Assembly (NCBI RefSeq): GCF_008795955.1
Contig: NZ_VMHN01000002.1
Location: forward strand, 124,001 to 188,000
Length of the DNA stretch: 64,000 nt
Reading direction: 5' to 3'
Origin: Marinobacter denitrificans
GTDB lineage: Bacteria > Pseudomonadota > Gammaproteobacteria > Pseudomonadales > Oleiphilaceae
In this document: piece by piece, positions 27,676 through 35,164 of the stretch
How positions within the stretch are numbered: position 1 is the stretch's first letter
How the letters are laid out: each line of letters begins with the position of its first letter
Notes under the pieces: model-generated
Seen by the model: the letters and a program-made list of their open reading frames with translations, nothing else
Databases searched by the model: none
What the model was told of the DNA's origin: nothing
Made by a program: the position numbers and the translations under genes

Positions 27676-28640
27676 AGATAAGAGCACCTTACGCCCTTCC
27701 GTCGGAGAAGCAGTCGGACCTCAACTACCTTATTCGCCTGGAGTGGTGGAATCTGGGGTTCCGGTTATCCATTGTGTTTGTGTTGTTCCTCGTGCTGGGT
27801 GGCAGCCAGGCCATGAAAGCGGCCTGGTTAGAGGACATGCTTACCTTACTGCCGCCGATCGCTTTTCTTATCGCAATGAAAGTTCGAAAGCGCGACCCTG
27901 ACTCGGACTTCCCCTATGGTTATCACCGGGTTACTAACATCGCGTTCCTGTGCTCGGCTGTCATTCTGGCACTGCTCGGGGGGTACCTCCTGGTTGACTC
28001 CGGAATGAAGCTCATCAAAGCGGAACATCCCAGCATTGGTTCCGTTGACCTTTTCGGTTACACCTTCTGGATGGGCTGGTTAATGGTGGCTGGTCTGACC
28101 TACAGCATTATTCCGCCTGTTATTTTTGGTCATTTGCAAGAACCGGCCGCAAAAAAAGTCCACGAGAAAACGGTCTTTGTTGACGCAAAAATGAGTAAGG
28201 CCGACTGGATGACAGGCGTTGCAGGTATCGTGGGGATACTCGGGGTCGGACTGGGCTTCTGGTGGGCGGATGCAGCTGCAGGTGCTGTCATTGGGCTCGA
28301 CGTCAGCAAGGATGGTGTAAAAAATGTAAAAGAGGCGGTAGGTGATTTGCTGGACCGCCGCCCACGGTTTACCTCCAAAAGTGAACCAGAGCAGTTGGAG
28401 GAGGATCTGGAAGAGAAGCTACGGGCTATGGCCTGGGTGGCAGAGGCAGCAGTGCGGCTTCGGGAAGAAGGCCATGTGTTCAGTGGCGAAGCGTTCGTAG
28501 TGCCAACGGCAGGAGAAGTCCTGCCACAGTGGGTAGCGGAAGCGATGGATTCTCTCACCGATTCGGACTGGCGTATTTATGAGGTTGTCATCGTCGTTGT
28601 ACCCGGCATTTCTCAAGGAGCTGTCGATACAGAACGGTAG
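27672..28640 (+). CDS. cation diffusion facilitator family transporter, atypical metal site
   Basis: 322 residues with about six membrane helices and a cytosolic C-terminal domain of about 100 residues (EEDLEEKLRAMAWVAEAAVRLR). Aligned by eye with E. coli YiiP, the four transport-site residues Asp45, Asp49, His153, Asp157 read Glu (AAWLED), Thr, Met (KMSKADW) and Asp. YiiP-type HSFGHG reads DFPYGYHR. So it belongs to the CDF fold but lacks the classic Zn site. It is coupled to the upstream binding lipoprotein. Substrate open. Confidence 0.82.
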   Translation: MKIRAPYALPSEKQSDLNYLIRLEWWNLGFRLSIVFVLFLVLGGSQAMKAAWLEDMLTLLPPIAFLIAMKVRKRDPDSDFPYGYHRVTNIAFLCSAVILALLGGYLLVDSGMKLIKAEHPSIGSVDLFGYTFWMGWLMVAGLTYSIIPPVIFGHLQEPAAKKVHEKTVFVDAKMSKADWMTGVAGIVGILGVGLGFWWADAAAGAVIGLDVSKDGVKNVKEAVGDLLDRRPRFTSKSEPEQLEEDLEEKLRAMAWVAEAAVRLREEGHVFSGEAFVVPTAGEVLPQWVAEAMDSLTDSDWRIYEVVIVVVPGISQGAVDTER

Positions 28641-28795
28641 CAGGACGCCTTGCCCGGTGGTCCCTGCGTTATACGGTTCTGTAACCTTCTCTTTTCGGGT
28701 TGGGTGGGCGTGCTACATTCGAATGGCAGTTCCAATTTCTGGTGTCGGCTCGAGTGTGCAGTTGTCTGCCGGCTCCCCGTAAAGGAGGTATTGCA

Positions 28796-30175
28796 ATGGC
28801 AAATTCGCACCAGACTGTTAATCCCACCTCGGAAGAGGTTCTCAGAACCTACGAACTGATGTCCAACGATGAGGCTGAAGCTGTTATCGAGCAGGCCCAT
28901 CTTGCGTATCTAAGTTGGCGTGAGGTCTCGCTGGAAGAGCGCGCGGAGCTGTTGCGAAAGGTTGCTTCGCTGATTCGTGACCGCATGGAGCAGTACGCGA
29001 AGCTGATGACCGCAGAGATGGGCAAGACGCTTGAACAGGGCAGGCAGGAGTGTGAACTGTGTGCGGCTATTTGTGAATACACCGCCACAGAGGGCCCCGG
29101 GCTGTTGGCCGATGAAACCCGTGAGTTAGAAGGAGGGCGTGCCCTGGTCACCTACCAGTCCCAGGGTGTCATATACGGTATACAGCCCTGGAACTTTCCG
29201 TTGTATCAGGTAATCCGCTATAGCGCTGCAAACCTGATGGCTGGTAATACCGTTCTGTTGAAGCATGCCGCCAATGTGTGGGGTATGGCGCTTGAAGTTG
29301 AAAAGCTGTACCAGGACGCTGGCTTGCCCTCCAATGCTTTTCGCAGTCTGCTGATCGATCATGACGTGTCTGAAGCGGTAATCAACCACAAACGGGTACG
29401 AGGCGTTACGTTGACTGGCAGCCCCGGAGCCGGCCGTATTGTGGCGCAACAGGCCGCCCGAGCGCTTAAAAAGTCGGTTCTGGAACTGGGTAGTAATGAT
29501 GCCTACCTGGTACTTGCGGATGCGGACATCAGCAAGACCGTCAAGGTTGGTGTCCAGGGCAGGGTGTATAACGCAGGCCAGACATGTGTCGCGGCAAAGC
29601 GTTTTATCGTGGAAGAGTCTGTCTATGACGAGTTTCGCGACGCCTACGTGGAACAGATGGAAAAGCTCTCGATGGGAGACCCGGCAGATAAGGCGACTGA
29701 TCTGGGGCCGATGGCAAGAGGGGATCTCAGGGATGATCTGCACAACCAGGTGCTTGAGTCTGTCAAAGCCGGGGCTACCTGTCTGACGGGCGGGAAAATT
29801 CCTGCCGGCAAGGGGTTCTTCTACCCTCCCACGGTGCTGGAAAATGTCGCGCCAGGCCAGCCGGCCTACGACGATGAATTATTCGGCCCGGTGGCGGCAC
29901 TGATCAAGGTCAGGGATGAGGAGGAAGCCATTCGGGTGGCGAACGATTCTCCCTATGGTTTAGGAGGTGGCATATTTTCTGCAGATGAAGATAAAGCCAT
30001 ACGCCTGGCCCGGGACAGGTTTGATACCGGTATGGTGAATATTAACGGTTACAACCTGGCTAAACCCAACCTTCCATTTGGCGGTGTGAAGGAGAGCGGC
30101 TATGGGCGAGAGCACGGCGGCTTTGGCATGCACGAGTTTGTGAATACCAAGGCCATTATGATTACTGAGTCCTGA
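28796..30175 (+). CDS. succinate-semialdehyde dehydrogenase, NAD(P)+ (Sad/GabD-like)
   Basis: 459 residues from the ATG at 28796, with AAGGAGG 6 nt upstream. It shows the aldehyde dehydrogenase signatures: IQPWNFPLYQVIR, general-base Glu in LELGSNDAYLVL, and the catalytic Cys in NAGQTCVAAKRF. Overall it is closest to the short Sad (YneI) type. It oxidises succinic or related semialdehydes to the acid. The DJ-1/PfpI and ChaB genes follow with gaps of 33 and 57 bp. Confidence 0.88.
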   Translation: MANSHQTVNPTSEEVLRTYELMSNDEAEAVIEQAHLAYLSWREVSLEERAELLRKVASLIRDRMEQYAKLMTAEMGKTLEQGRQECELCAAICEYTATEGPGLLADETRELEGGRALVTYQSQGVIYGIQPWNFPLYQVIRYSAANLMAGNTVLLKHAANVWGMALEVEKLYQDAGLPSNAFRSLLIDHDVSEAVINHKRVRGVTLTGSPGAGRIVAQQAARALKKSVLELGSNDAYLVLADADISKTVKVGVQGRVYNAGQTCVAAKRFIVEESVYDEFRDAYVEQMEKLSMGDPADKATDLGPMARGDLRDDLHNQVLESVKAGATCLTGGKIPAGKGFFYPPTVLENVAPGQPAYDDELFGPVAALIKVRDEEEAIRVANDSPYGLGGGIFSADEDKAIRLARDRFDTGMVNINGYNLAKPNLPFGGVKESGYGREHGGFGMHEFVNTKAIMITES

Positions 30176-30208
30176 TATCAACAGGATGGTGGATAGGGGA
30201 GAAAAGCT

Positions 30209-30751
30209 ATGGCGGAACCGCTTGATGGCAAAACCGTGGCCATGTTGGCAACGGACGGTGTGGAGCAGATCGAGCTCACTCGCCCCTGGGAGGAACTTGC
30301 AGCGGCGGGTGCAAGCGTTGAACTGATTTCCATTAAGTCTGGCAGTATCGACGGGTACAACCACCTTGAGAAAGCTGACAGTTTCAAGGTGGACAAAACC
30401 GTCTCCGAGGTTGCAGTAGAGGATTTCGACGCCCTTGTATTGCCAGGTGGCGTGGCCAATCCCGATGCGCTGCGGCTCGATAAGGAGGCGGTCGCGATGG
30501 CTGCACGGTTTGTGAAAGATGGCAAGCCGGTAGCAGCTATCTGCCATGGGGCCTGGCTACTGGTAGAGGCGGACGTGGTAAGGGGGAAGAGCCTGACCGC
30601 CTTCCCCAGTCTGCAAACGGATATCAACAACGCGGGCGGTCGCTGGGTTGATGAAATCGTGCATTACGAGGACGGGCTGATTACCAGCCGCAAACCTGAT
30701 GATCTGGACGCGTTCTGCGGCAAGTTGGTGGAAGTGCTGGCCCTCTCATAG
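30209..30751 (+). CDS. DJ-1/PfpI-family protein
   Basis: 180 residues, the usual length. Nucleophile elbow AAICHGAWLL carries the conserved cysteine, with the acidic partner in GVEQIELTRP and GGVANPDALR. Related proteins act as glyoxalases, deglycase-like enzymes or chaperones under stress; which applies is unknown. GGGGAG lies upstream of the ATG. It lies between the semialdehyde dehydrogenase and ChaB, probably one operon. Confidence 0.9.
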   Translation: MAEPLDGKTVAMLATDGVEQIELTRPWEELAAAGASVELISIKSGSIDGYNHLEKADSFKVDKTVSEVAVEDFDALVLPGGVANPDALRLDKEAVAMAARFVKDGKPVAAICHGAWLLVEADVVRGKSLTAFPSLQTDINNAGGRWVDEIVHYEDGLITSRKPDDLDAFCGKLVEVLALS

Positions 30752-30808
30752 CCAGCCCCGCAGTGTGTTCGGTCGGCCCGTAAACACTATTTCTGGAGGA
30801 TTGAGCAG

Positions 30809-31039
30809 ATGCCATACGACAGTAAGTCCGACTTACCCGATAACGTACGCAACAATCTACCCTCCCATGCTCAGGAAATTTACCTGAAAGCGTTTAATTC
30901 GGCCTGGGACGAGTACCGCAAGCCGGAGGACAGGCGTGGCGATGCAGGCAGGGAGGAAACTGCCCACAAAGTGGCGTGGGCGGCAGTGAAAGAGGAATAT
31001 CACAAAAAGGGCGACAAATGGGTGAAGGATAAATCCTGA
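30809..31039 (+). CDS. ChaB family protein
   Basis: 76 residues. The ChaB pattern is clear: DLPDNVRNNLPSHAQEIYL, FNSAWDEY, and a basic C-terminus VAWAAVKEEYHKKGDKWV. In E. coli ChaB is named after cation transport regulation, but its biochemical role is unsettled. GGAGG lies 12 nt before the ATG. It is followed by a 7-bp-stem hairpin (31072-31088) without a T-run. Confidence 0.9.
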   Translation: MPYDSKSDLPDNVRNNLPSHAQEIYLKAFNSAWDEYRKPEDRRGDAGREETAHKVAWAAVKEEYHKKGDKWVKDKS

Positions 31040-31130
31040 GCCTCGAACAGAATGCTCCTGACTCCATGCCTTCCTGGCGGAGCCAGGAGTGCTCTACAGT
31101 CCCAATCCAGGTCTTCTGCTGAAAGAGGGT

Positions 31131-31160
31131 TAAAAAAGGGGCAGGGCGAAGCCCTTGCCC
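31131..31160 (-). terminator. intrinsic terminator on the minus strand with no gene before it
   Basis: On the minus strand the sequence reads GGGCAAGGGC-TTC-GCCCTGCCCC followed by TTTTTT. This is a good rho-independent terminator for leftward transcription, yet no minus-strand protein gene lies upstream (31161-31712). It may end a small RNA or an antisense transcript. Confidence 0.55.
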
Positions 31161-31430
31161 AAAATCGACGCTCTATGCAATGTGCCGGGAGGGCGCCCCG
31201 GCAAGAAATTTACTGAGCAATGGCTATGCCAGACTTTCAGAAACTGTGTATTTCTGGGGTTGGCGAACAGCTATCGCTCCGTGCCCTTGTCCCCCCTAAG
31301 TCAAAATGGAGTAAATGTTTCCGTGCGCCCGGTAAATTTTCCCGTGTAGAGGTGGTGGAAATGGCAGTTGTTGGGGGTGGGTGGGCGCGTTCACCAAAAA
31401 AATAGCAAACATGAATTAAAGCCTCTCGCA

Positions 31431-31444
31431 TTATCCTGTGTTAA
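31431..31444. promoter_or_regulatory. candidate Crp/Fnr-type operator (TTATC-CTGT-GTTAA)
   Basis: 5-4-5 palindrome, nine of ten arm bases matching. It is about 270 bp ahead of the sigma-54 activator start, farther than the other sites, so it may serve a leftward transcript that ends at 31131-31160 or a distal promoter. Confidence 0.45.
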
Positions 31445-31712
31445 TAAAATAAACAGAATTTTGTAAGTAGTGCGTTATTTGCGTATCTGAAGTAAGCATA
31501 CATATATGTGCGCTTTTTATGTACGTAAAATAATAACATATTGTAATTATTTAAAATACGTATATAAAACAATTGAATAGAGTTGTTTGTTTGGGGGATT
31601 AGAACGAATTAAAACCTTGTCGTTTTGATATTAATATTTGTTGTTTGATTCTGATGGGGGCGAACCTAATATCGTTAGTGTTGGTTATGGGATCGTGAGC
31701 AAGGAGCTCTGT

Positions 31713-33128
31713 ATGGCACTTATCGATGCGACCAGGCTTTCGCCGTTAACTCAGGGAAACTCTGATCATTTATTGATTGTCAGTTATGGCGAGGACGGAC
31801 GGCAGCTGCCAGAGTTGCTGGGAGAACAGCCTTTCAGAACGACCTATACGGAGGTGATAGGTGACGCCCATCGGACTATCGAAGCCGGGCGGCCGTCGCT
31901 GGTTCTGTTGTATCTTGATCAGGAGGCGGTAGGGCTTTTGCAGATAATCAAGGCGGCGGTTGACTGCGGGGCGAAGGTTATCGTGATAGGGCCCGGCAAT
32001 CCTGAAAAAGTGCCCCGGCAATGCCTAAGCCAGGGCGCCGCAGAGTATCTTGCCCGTCCGGTGAGCGGCGGGCGACTCTTCGAGGCGTTGGGAATTGCTA
32101 AAGCCGATAGAAACATCAAAGAGCACAAGACGGGCGACAACAACGTGCATTTTGAAGGTGAGCTTGGAATGCTCTTCAGTCCCACCAGCAAAATGCATCG
32201 GGTCGCTGATGAAGTAACACGCGTAGCGCCCACTTCCGCCACAGTCTTTCTTCGTGGCGAAAGCGGAACCGGTAAAGAAATTGTTGCTCAGGCCATCCAT
32301 CAGTTGAGCGAACGGCGCAATGAGCCGTTTGTACCGGTGAATTGTGGTGCCATATCTCCCCAGCTGATTGAAAGTGAGCTGTTTGGTCACGAAAAAGGCA
32401 GCTTCACCGGGGCGGTAAAAGAACACCGCGGGGTATTTGAAAGGGCAGACGGCGGTACACTTTTCCTGGACGAAGTTACCGAAATGCCAATTGAACTGCA
32501 GGTAAAGCTGTTGCGGGTGCTCGAAACCCACCGGTTTACCCGGGTTGGAAGTGATCGGGAGTTTTCAACGGATATTCGCGTGATAGCCGCTACCAACCGG
32601 TGCCCGGACACGGAAGTGAAAGAAGGGCGCTTTCGCTCTGACCTACTTTATCGGCTTCAGGTATTCCCCATCCTGTTGCCTCCGTTGCGAGAGAGGGCGG
32701 GAGACATCAAACTGCTGGCAGAGCACTTTCTGTCTGACATGAACGAACAGGAAGGTACTCGGAAACGCCTGTCTGAGAAGGCGCTGGCGGAGCTTGAGAC
32801 ATACACCTGGCCCGGGAATCTTCGCGAATTGAAGAATGTCCTTCAGCGCGCTTTCATCATGTCGGATTCCGTTATTGGACCGGCACAGATTCCCGATGAA
32901 ATTATGAACCCTTTGGAACAAAGAGATACCGCGAAAGGCCCGTGCTTAAAAATCAGTGTTGGCTCTTCTATCGCTGATGTGGAGAAGGATCTGATTTTTG
33001 CAACCCTGGAAGAGTGCAAAGGAAGGAAAGAGAGGGCCGCCAATATTCTTGGGGTCAGTATGAAAACCCTCTACAACCGGCTACGTGATTATCAGTCCGC
33101 TGGAGAGGGCTCCATTGATCCGCGTTAA
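31713..33128 (+). CDS. sigma-54-dependent transcriptional activator with degenerate receiver
   Basis: 471 residues from the ATG at 31713, chosen for AAGGAG 6 nt upstream; a 25-residue longer frame lacks this. Residues 15-135 fold like a receiver, but the phospho-acceptor position reads Tyr (LVLLYLDQ), the acidic pair is missing and the KP lysine is Arg (YLARPV). The AAA+ domain has Walker A GESGTGKE, a GSFTGA loop (variant of GAFTGA), Walker B GGTLFLDE and the R-finger region. A Fis-type HTH closes it (RAANILGVSMKTLYNRL). It should activate sigma-54 promoters without phosphorylation control. Targets unknown. Confidence 0.9.
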   Translation: MALIDATRLSPLTQGNSDHLLIVSYGEDGRQLPELLGEQPFRTTYTEVIGDAHRTIEAGRPSLVLLYLDQEAVGLLQIIKAAVDCGAKVIVIGPGNPEKVPRQCLSQGAAEYLARPVSGGRLFEALGIAKADRNIKEHKTGDNNVHFEGELGMLFSPTSKMHRVADEVTRVAPTSATVFLRGESGTGKEIVAQAIHQLSERRNEPFVPVNCGAISPQLIESELFGHEKGSFTGAVKEHRGVFERADGGTLFLDEVTEMPIELQVKLLRVLETHRFTRVGSDREFSTDIRVIAATNRCPDTEVKEGRFRSDLLYRLQVFPILLPPLRERAGDIKLLAEHFLSDMNEQEGTRKRLSEKALAELETYTWPGNLRELKNVLQRAFIMSDSVIGPAQIPDEIMNPLEQRDTAKGPCLKISVGSSIADVEKDLIFATLEECKGRKERAANILGVSMKTLYNRLRDYQSAGEGSIDPR

Positions 33129-33137
33129 TCAGATATA

Positions 33138-33157
33138 CCCGGGCCTGCGCGCCCGGG
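33138..33157. terminator. hairpin between sigma-54 activator and ku
   Basis: Seven-bp stem CCCGGGC (33138-33144) / GCCCGGG (33151-33157), 6-nt loop, between convergent genes. No T-run. Confidence 0.4.
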
Positions 33158-33164
33158 GACACAC

Positions 33165-34157
33165 TTACCCGGTATTTTGTAACGCTGCGATCAACTCGTC
33201 CTTGTTCATTTTACTTCGACCGGAAATCCCTTTTTTCTGAGCCTCGGCATAGAGTTCGTCGCGATTGAGGTTTCCTGATGCCGCTTTCTGGTCATTTTCT
33301 GGTTGAGCCTGTTGTTTGCCCTTCAGACGATCCTTAAGCACCTGGATGAGATCTACCACATTACTGTCCTCCTGCTCCGGCATATCGGGTTGCTCTATCA
33401 GGTCCTTGCCCGCAGCCAGCTTTTTCCTCACCAGCTCCTGTAATTTCTCCACCTGCTGATCCTTCAGGAGCTGAGGGTCAAATGTCTCTACCGAGCGCTT
33501 CTTGACCGCCTGTTTAATGGACCGGACCAGTCGGCTGCTGGCTTTGCCAAGCTCAGGAAGTGACGCCTGTCGGGGCGAGCGGATCTCATCGTGGAAGCGA
33601 AGTGTTTCGGCTCGCAGGATGCCCCGCTCAGACATAATGGCAATAATGTATTCTTTGTCGCGCATCACGAACGTTGCAATGCCTATTCGCTCTTCCTCTT
33701 CCATGCTTCTGGCCAGGAGGCGGTAAGCCTTGGTCGAGCTGGTGTCCGGTGCCAGGAAATAGCCCCTTTCGAAGAAGACCGGGTTTACTTCGGTCTTGGG
33801 CACGAAACGGGTGAGGTCAATCTCTCGGGTTTTCTCCGGTGCCAGGGCTTCCAGTTCTTCATCTTCGATGATCACGAAGCGATTCTCGTCGATAGGGTAG
33901 CCCCGTACGATCTCATCCTTTTCAAGCCGCCGGTTTTCTTTCTCGCAGAAATACTGGCGACGTAGCGGATGGCCCTCACTGTCTGTCATATTGAGTGATA
34001 TCGGCTTGCCCCGGTTAGCGGGAAACAGACTGACTGGAAGACTGACCAGCCCGAAGGCGATAACTCCCGACCAGAATGGGCGGGGCCCGGCAACGTTCTG
34101 GTCTTCATCCTGTTCATTTGCGCGTTTGCTTTTGGCTTTGTTTTTTTGTGCCGCCAT
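33165..34157 (-). CDS. ku: Ku protein, copy with C-terminal SAP/Rho-N-like tail
   Basis: 330 residues, longer than the usual 260-300. A charged N-terminal 28 residues precedes the Ku core (FWSGVIAFGLVSLPVSLFPA, RYFCEKENRRL-like region, MRDKEYIIAIMSERGILRAETLRF). The core ends near 260; after a linker, residues 290-330 (LNRDELYAEAQKKGISGRSK) look like a SAP or Rho-N helix-extended-helix DNA-binding unit. Ku bridges double-strand DNA ends and recruits LigD. AAGGAGG precedes the ATG, which lies 44 bp inside the upstream ku gene. Confidence 0.92.
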   Translation of the reverse strand: MAAQKNKAKSKRANEQDEDQNVAGPRPFWSGVIAFGLVSLPVSLFPANRGKPISLNMTDSEGHPLRRQYFCEKENRRLEKDEIVRGYPIDENRFVIIEDEELEALAPEKTREIDLTRFVPKTEVNPVFFERGYFLAPDTSSTKAYRLLARSMEEEERIGIATFVMRDKEYIIAIMSERGILRAETLRFHDEIRSPRQASLPELGKASSRLVRSIKQAVKKRSVETFDPQLLKDQQVEKLQELVRKKLAAGKDLIEQPDMPEQEDSNVVDLIQVLKDRLKGKQQAQPENDQKAASGNLNRDELYAEAQKKGISGRSKMNKDELIAALQNTG

Positions 34158-34935
34158 TTTTGTCCTCCTTTTTAAACCCCTTCAGGCTGGCTTCTAGCGC
34201 TTTGGCGACATCAGCCGAGGGTTTTTTGCGCTTGATAGCCGGGCTTTTGACGCTGCCGCCTTTCTGCTTCCGTGCAATCAAATCCAGTACCTTGTCCCTG
34301 TAGTCATCCTGGTACTCTTCAGGTTCGAAACTGGACTCCAGCATGCCTATCAGCTGGCGGGCCATGCTCAGTTCCTTTTTGTCCAGTGGTTTGCCTTCCG
34401 GGGCGGTCAGTTCCTCGGTAGAGACAACCTGCGCCTCATAGCGAAGCGACATCAACATGGGATAGCCCTGATAAAGTCTCAGTGCCCCGTAGTATTCCTT
34501 ATTCCGCATGACCCAACGTGCCAGCCCCTCCCGTTGTGAATCTTTGAGTGCTTCGGCAAGCGCTGTGTAAGCCTCATCGGAATCGTCCGGGCCCAGATAA
34601 TAGGGCCGGTCGTACCACCGATGATCAATAGCCGCATATGGCAGGAAGTGCAGCACTTCGATATCGCGGGATTTTGCAGGTTGCATGGCCTCCAGTTCGT
34701 CCGAACCAATCAGCACCCGTGCCCCTTCGTCCGTCTCATAGACACGCTGTATCTCCTTGAAGGGCACCGTCTCGCCTGATTCCGGGTTCAGGAGCGTCTG
34801 GCGCACGGGCTGGCTGTCTTTTCTGTGCAGCAGCCGAAACCGAACGTTCCGGTCCTCGACAGCAGAGTAGAGTTTTACCGGTATCTTGATGCCCTCGAAG
34901 CTGAGGGTGCCTTTCCAGATAGCTCGAGCGCCCAT
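34114..34935 (-). CDS. ku: Ku protein, copy with lysine-rich tail
   Basis: 273 residues from the ATG at 34935. Core: RAIWKGTLSFEGIKIPVKLYSA, DNVRFRLLH-like opening, WVMRNKEYYGALRLYQGYPML, and a Lys-rich C-terminus (about 230-273). The start shares one base with the stop of the preceding zinc-finger gene (TGATG), so translation should be coupled; a frame extended to 34980 would overlap it. It is clearly different from the downstream Ku, so the two may form heterodimers, as described for some multi-Ku bacteria (inference). Confidence 0.92.
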   Translation of the reverse strand: MGARAIWKGTLSFEGIKIPVKLYSAVEDRNVRFRLLHRKDSQPVRQTLLNPESGETVPFKEIQRVYETDEGARVLIGSDELEAMQPAKSRDIEVLHFLPYAAIDHRWYDRPYYLGPDDSDEAYTALAEALKDSQREGLARWVMRNKEYYGALRLYQGYPMLMSLRYEAQVVSTEELTAPEGKPLDKKELSMARQLIGMLESSFEPEEYQDDYRDKVLDLIARKQKGGSVKSPAIKRKKPSADVAKALEASLKGFKKEDKNGGTKKQSQKQTRK

Positions 34936-35159
34936 CAGGCCTGCTCCTTCGACTGCGACTCTCGCGCACAGTTTGGACACACGCCTGAACCGGATTCTCC
35001 GGGCTCCCCACTACACAGATAGCACATCGTCTGATCGCACAGCAGGCAGTATCCATGCATTTCCGGGTGAACGAAGGCTTCACAAACGGAGCACACTTCG
35101 GAGCCTTCGCTGAGCCACCATTGGCGATCGCTACCGGGTTGGTCTGTCGAAAAGGTCAT
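34935..35159 (-). CDS. small four-CxxC zinc-finger protein in the NHEJ operon
   Basis: 74 residues with four CxxC pairs (C23/C26, C38/C41, C46/C49, C61/C64) plus H31 and H35: enough ligands for two zinc ions in a B-box or ribbon-like arrangement. The spacing CSVCEAFVHPEMHGYC is the most distinctive part. The gene starts 5 bp after ligD, with its RBS GGAG inside the last ligD codons, and its stop overlaps the ku start (TGATG). This tight coupling suggests a stoichiometric partner of LigD and Ku. I do not know a described function; binding to DNA ends or to a partner is inference. Confidence 0.78.
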   Translation of the reverse strand: MTFSTDQPGSDRQWWLSEGSEVCSVCEAFVHPEMHGYCLLCDQTMCYLCSGEPGESGSGVCPNCARESQSKEQA

Positions 35160-35164
35160 GGTTT

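Larger units (their letters stand above)
31040..31712. other. long AT-rich upstream region of the sigma-54 activator
   Basis: 673 bp without a supported gene. In order: a hairpin TCCTGGC-GGA-GCCAGGA (31072-31088); a minus-strand terminator (31131-31160); a GC hairpin (31182-31202); a stretch 31230-31330 with a CAGAAA/TTTCTG inverted repeat that recalls insertion-sequence ends; a motif CCCGGTAAATTTTCCCG (31329-31345); the palindrome at 31431-31444; then a strongly AT-rich 200 bp up to the activator. A small RNA on the minus strand is possible. Confidence 0.45.
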
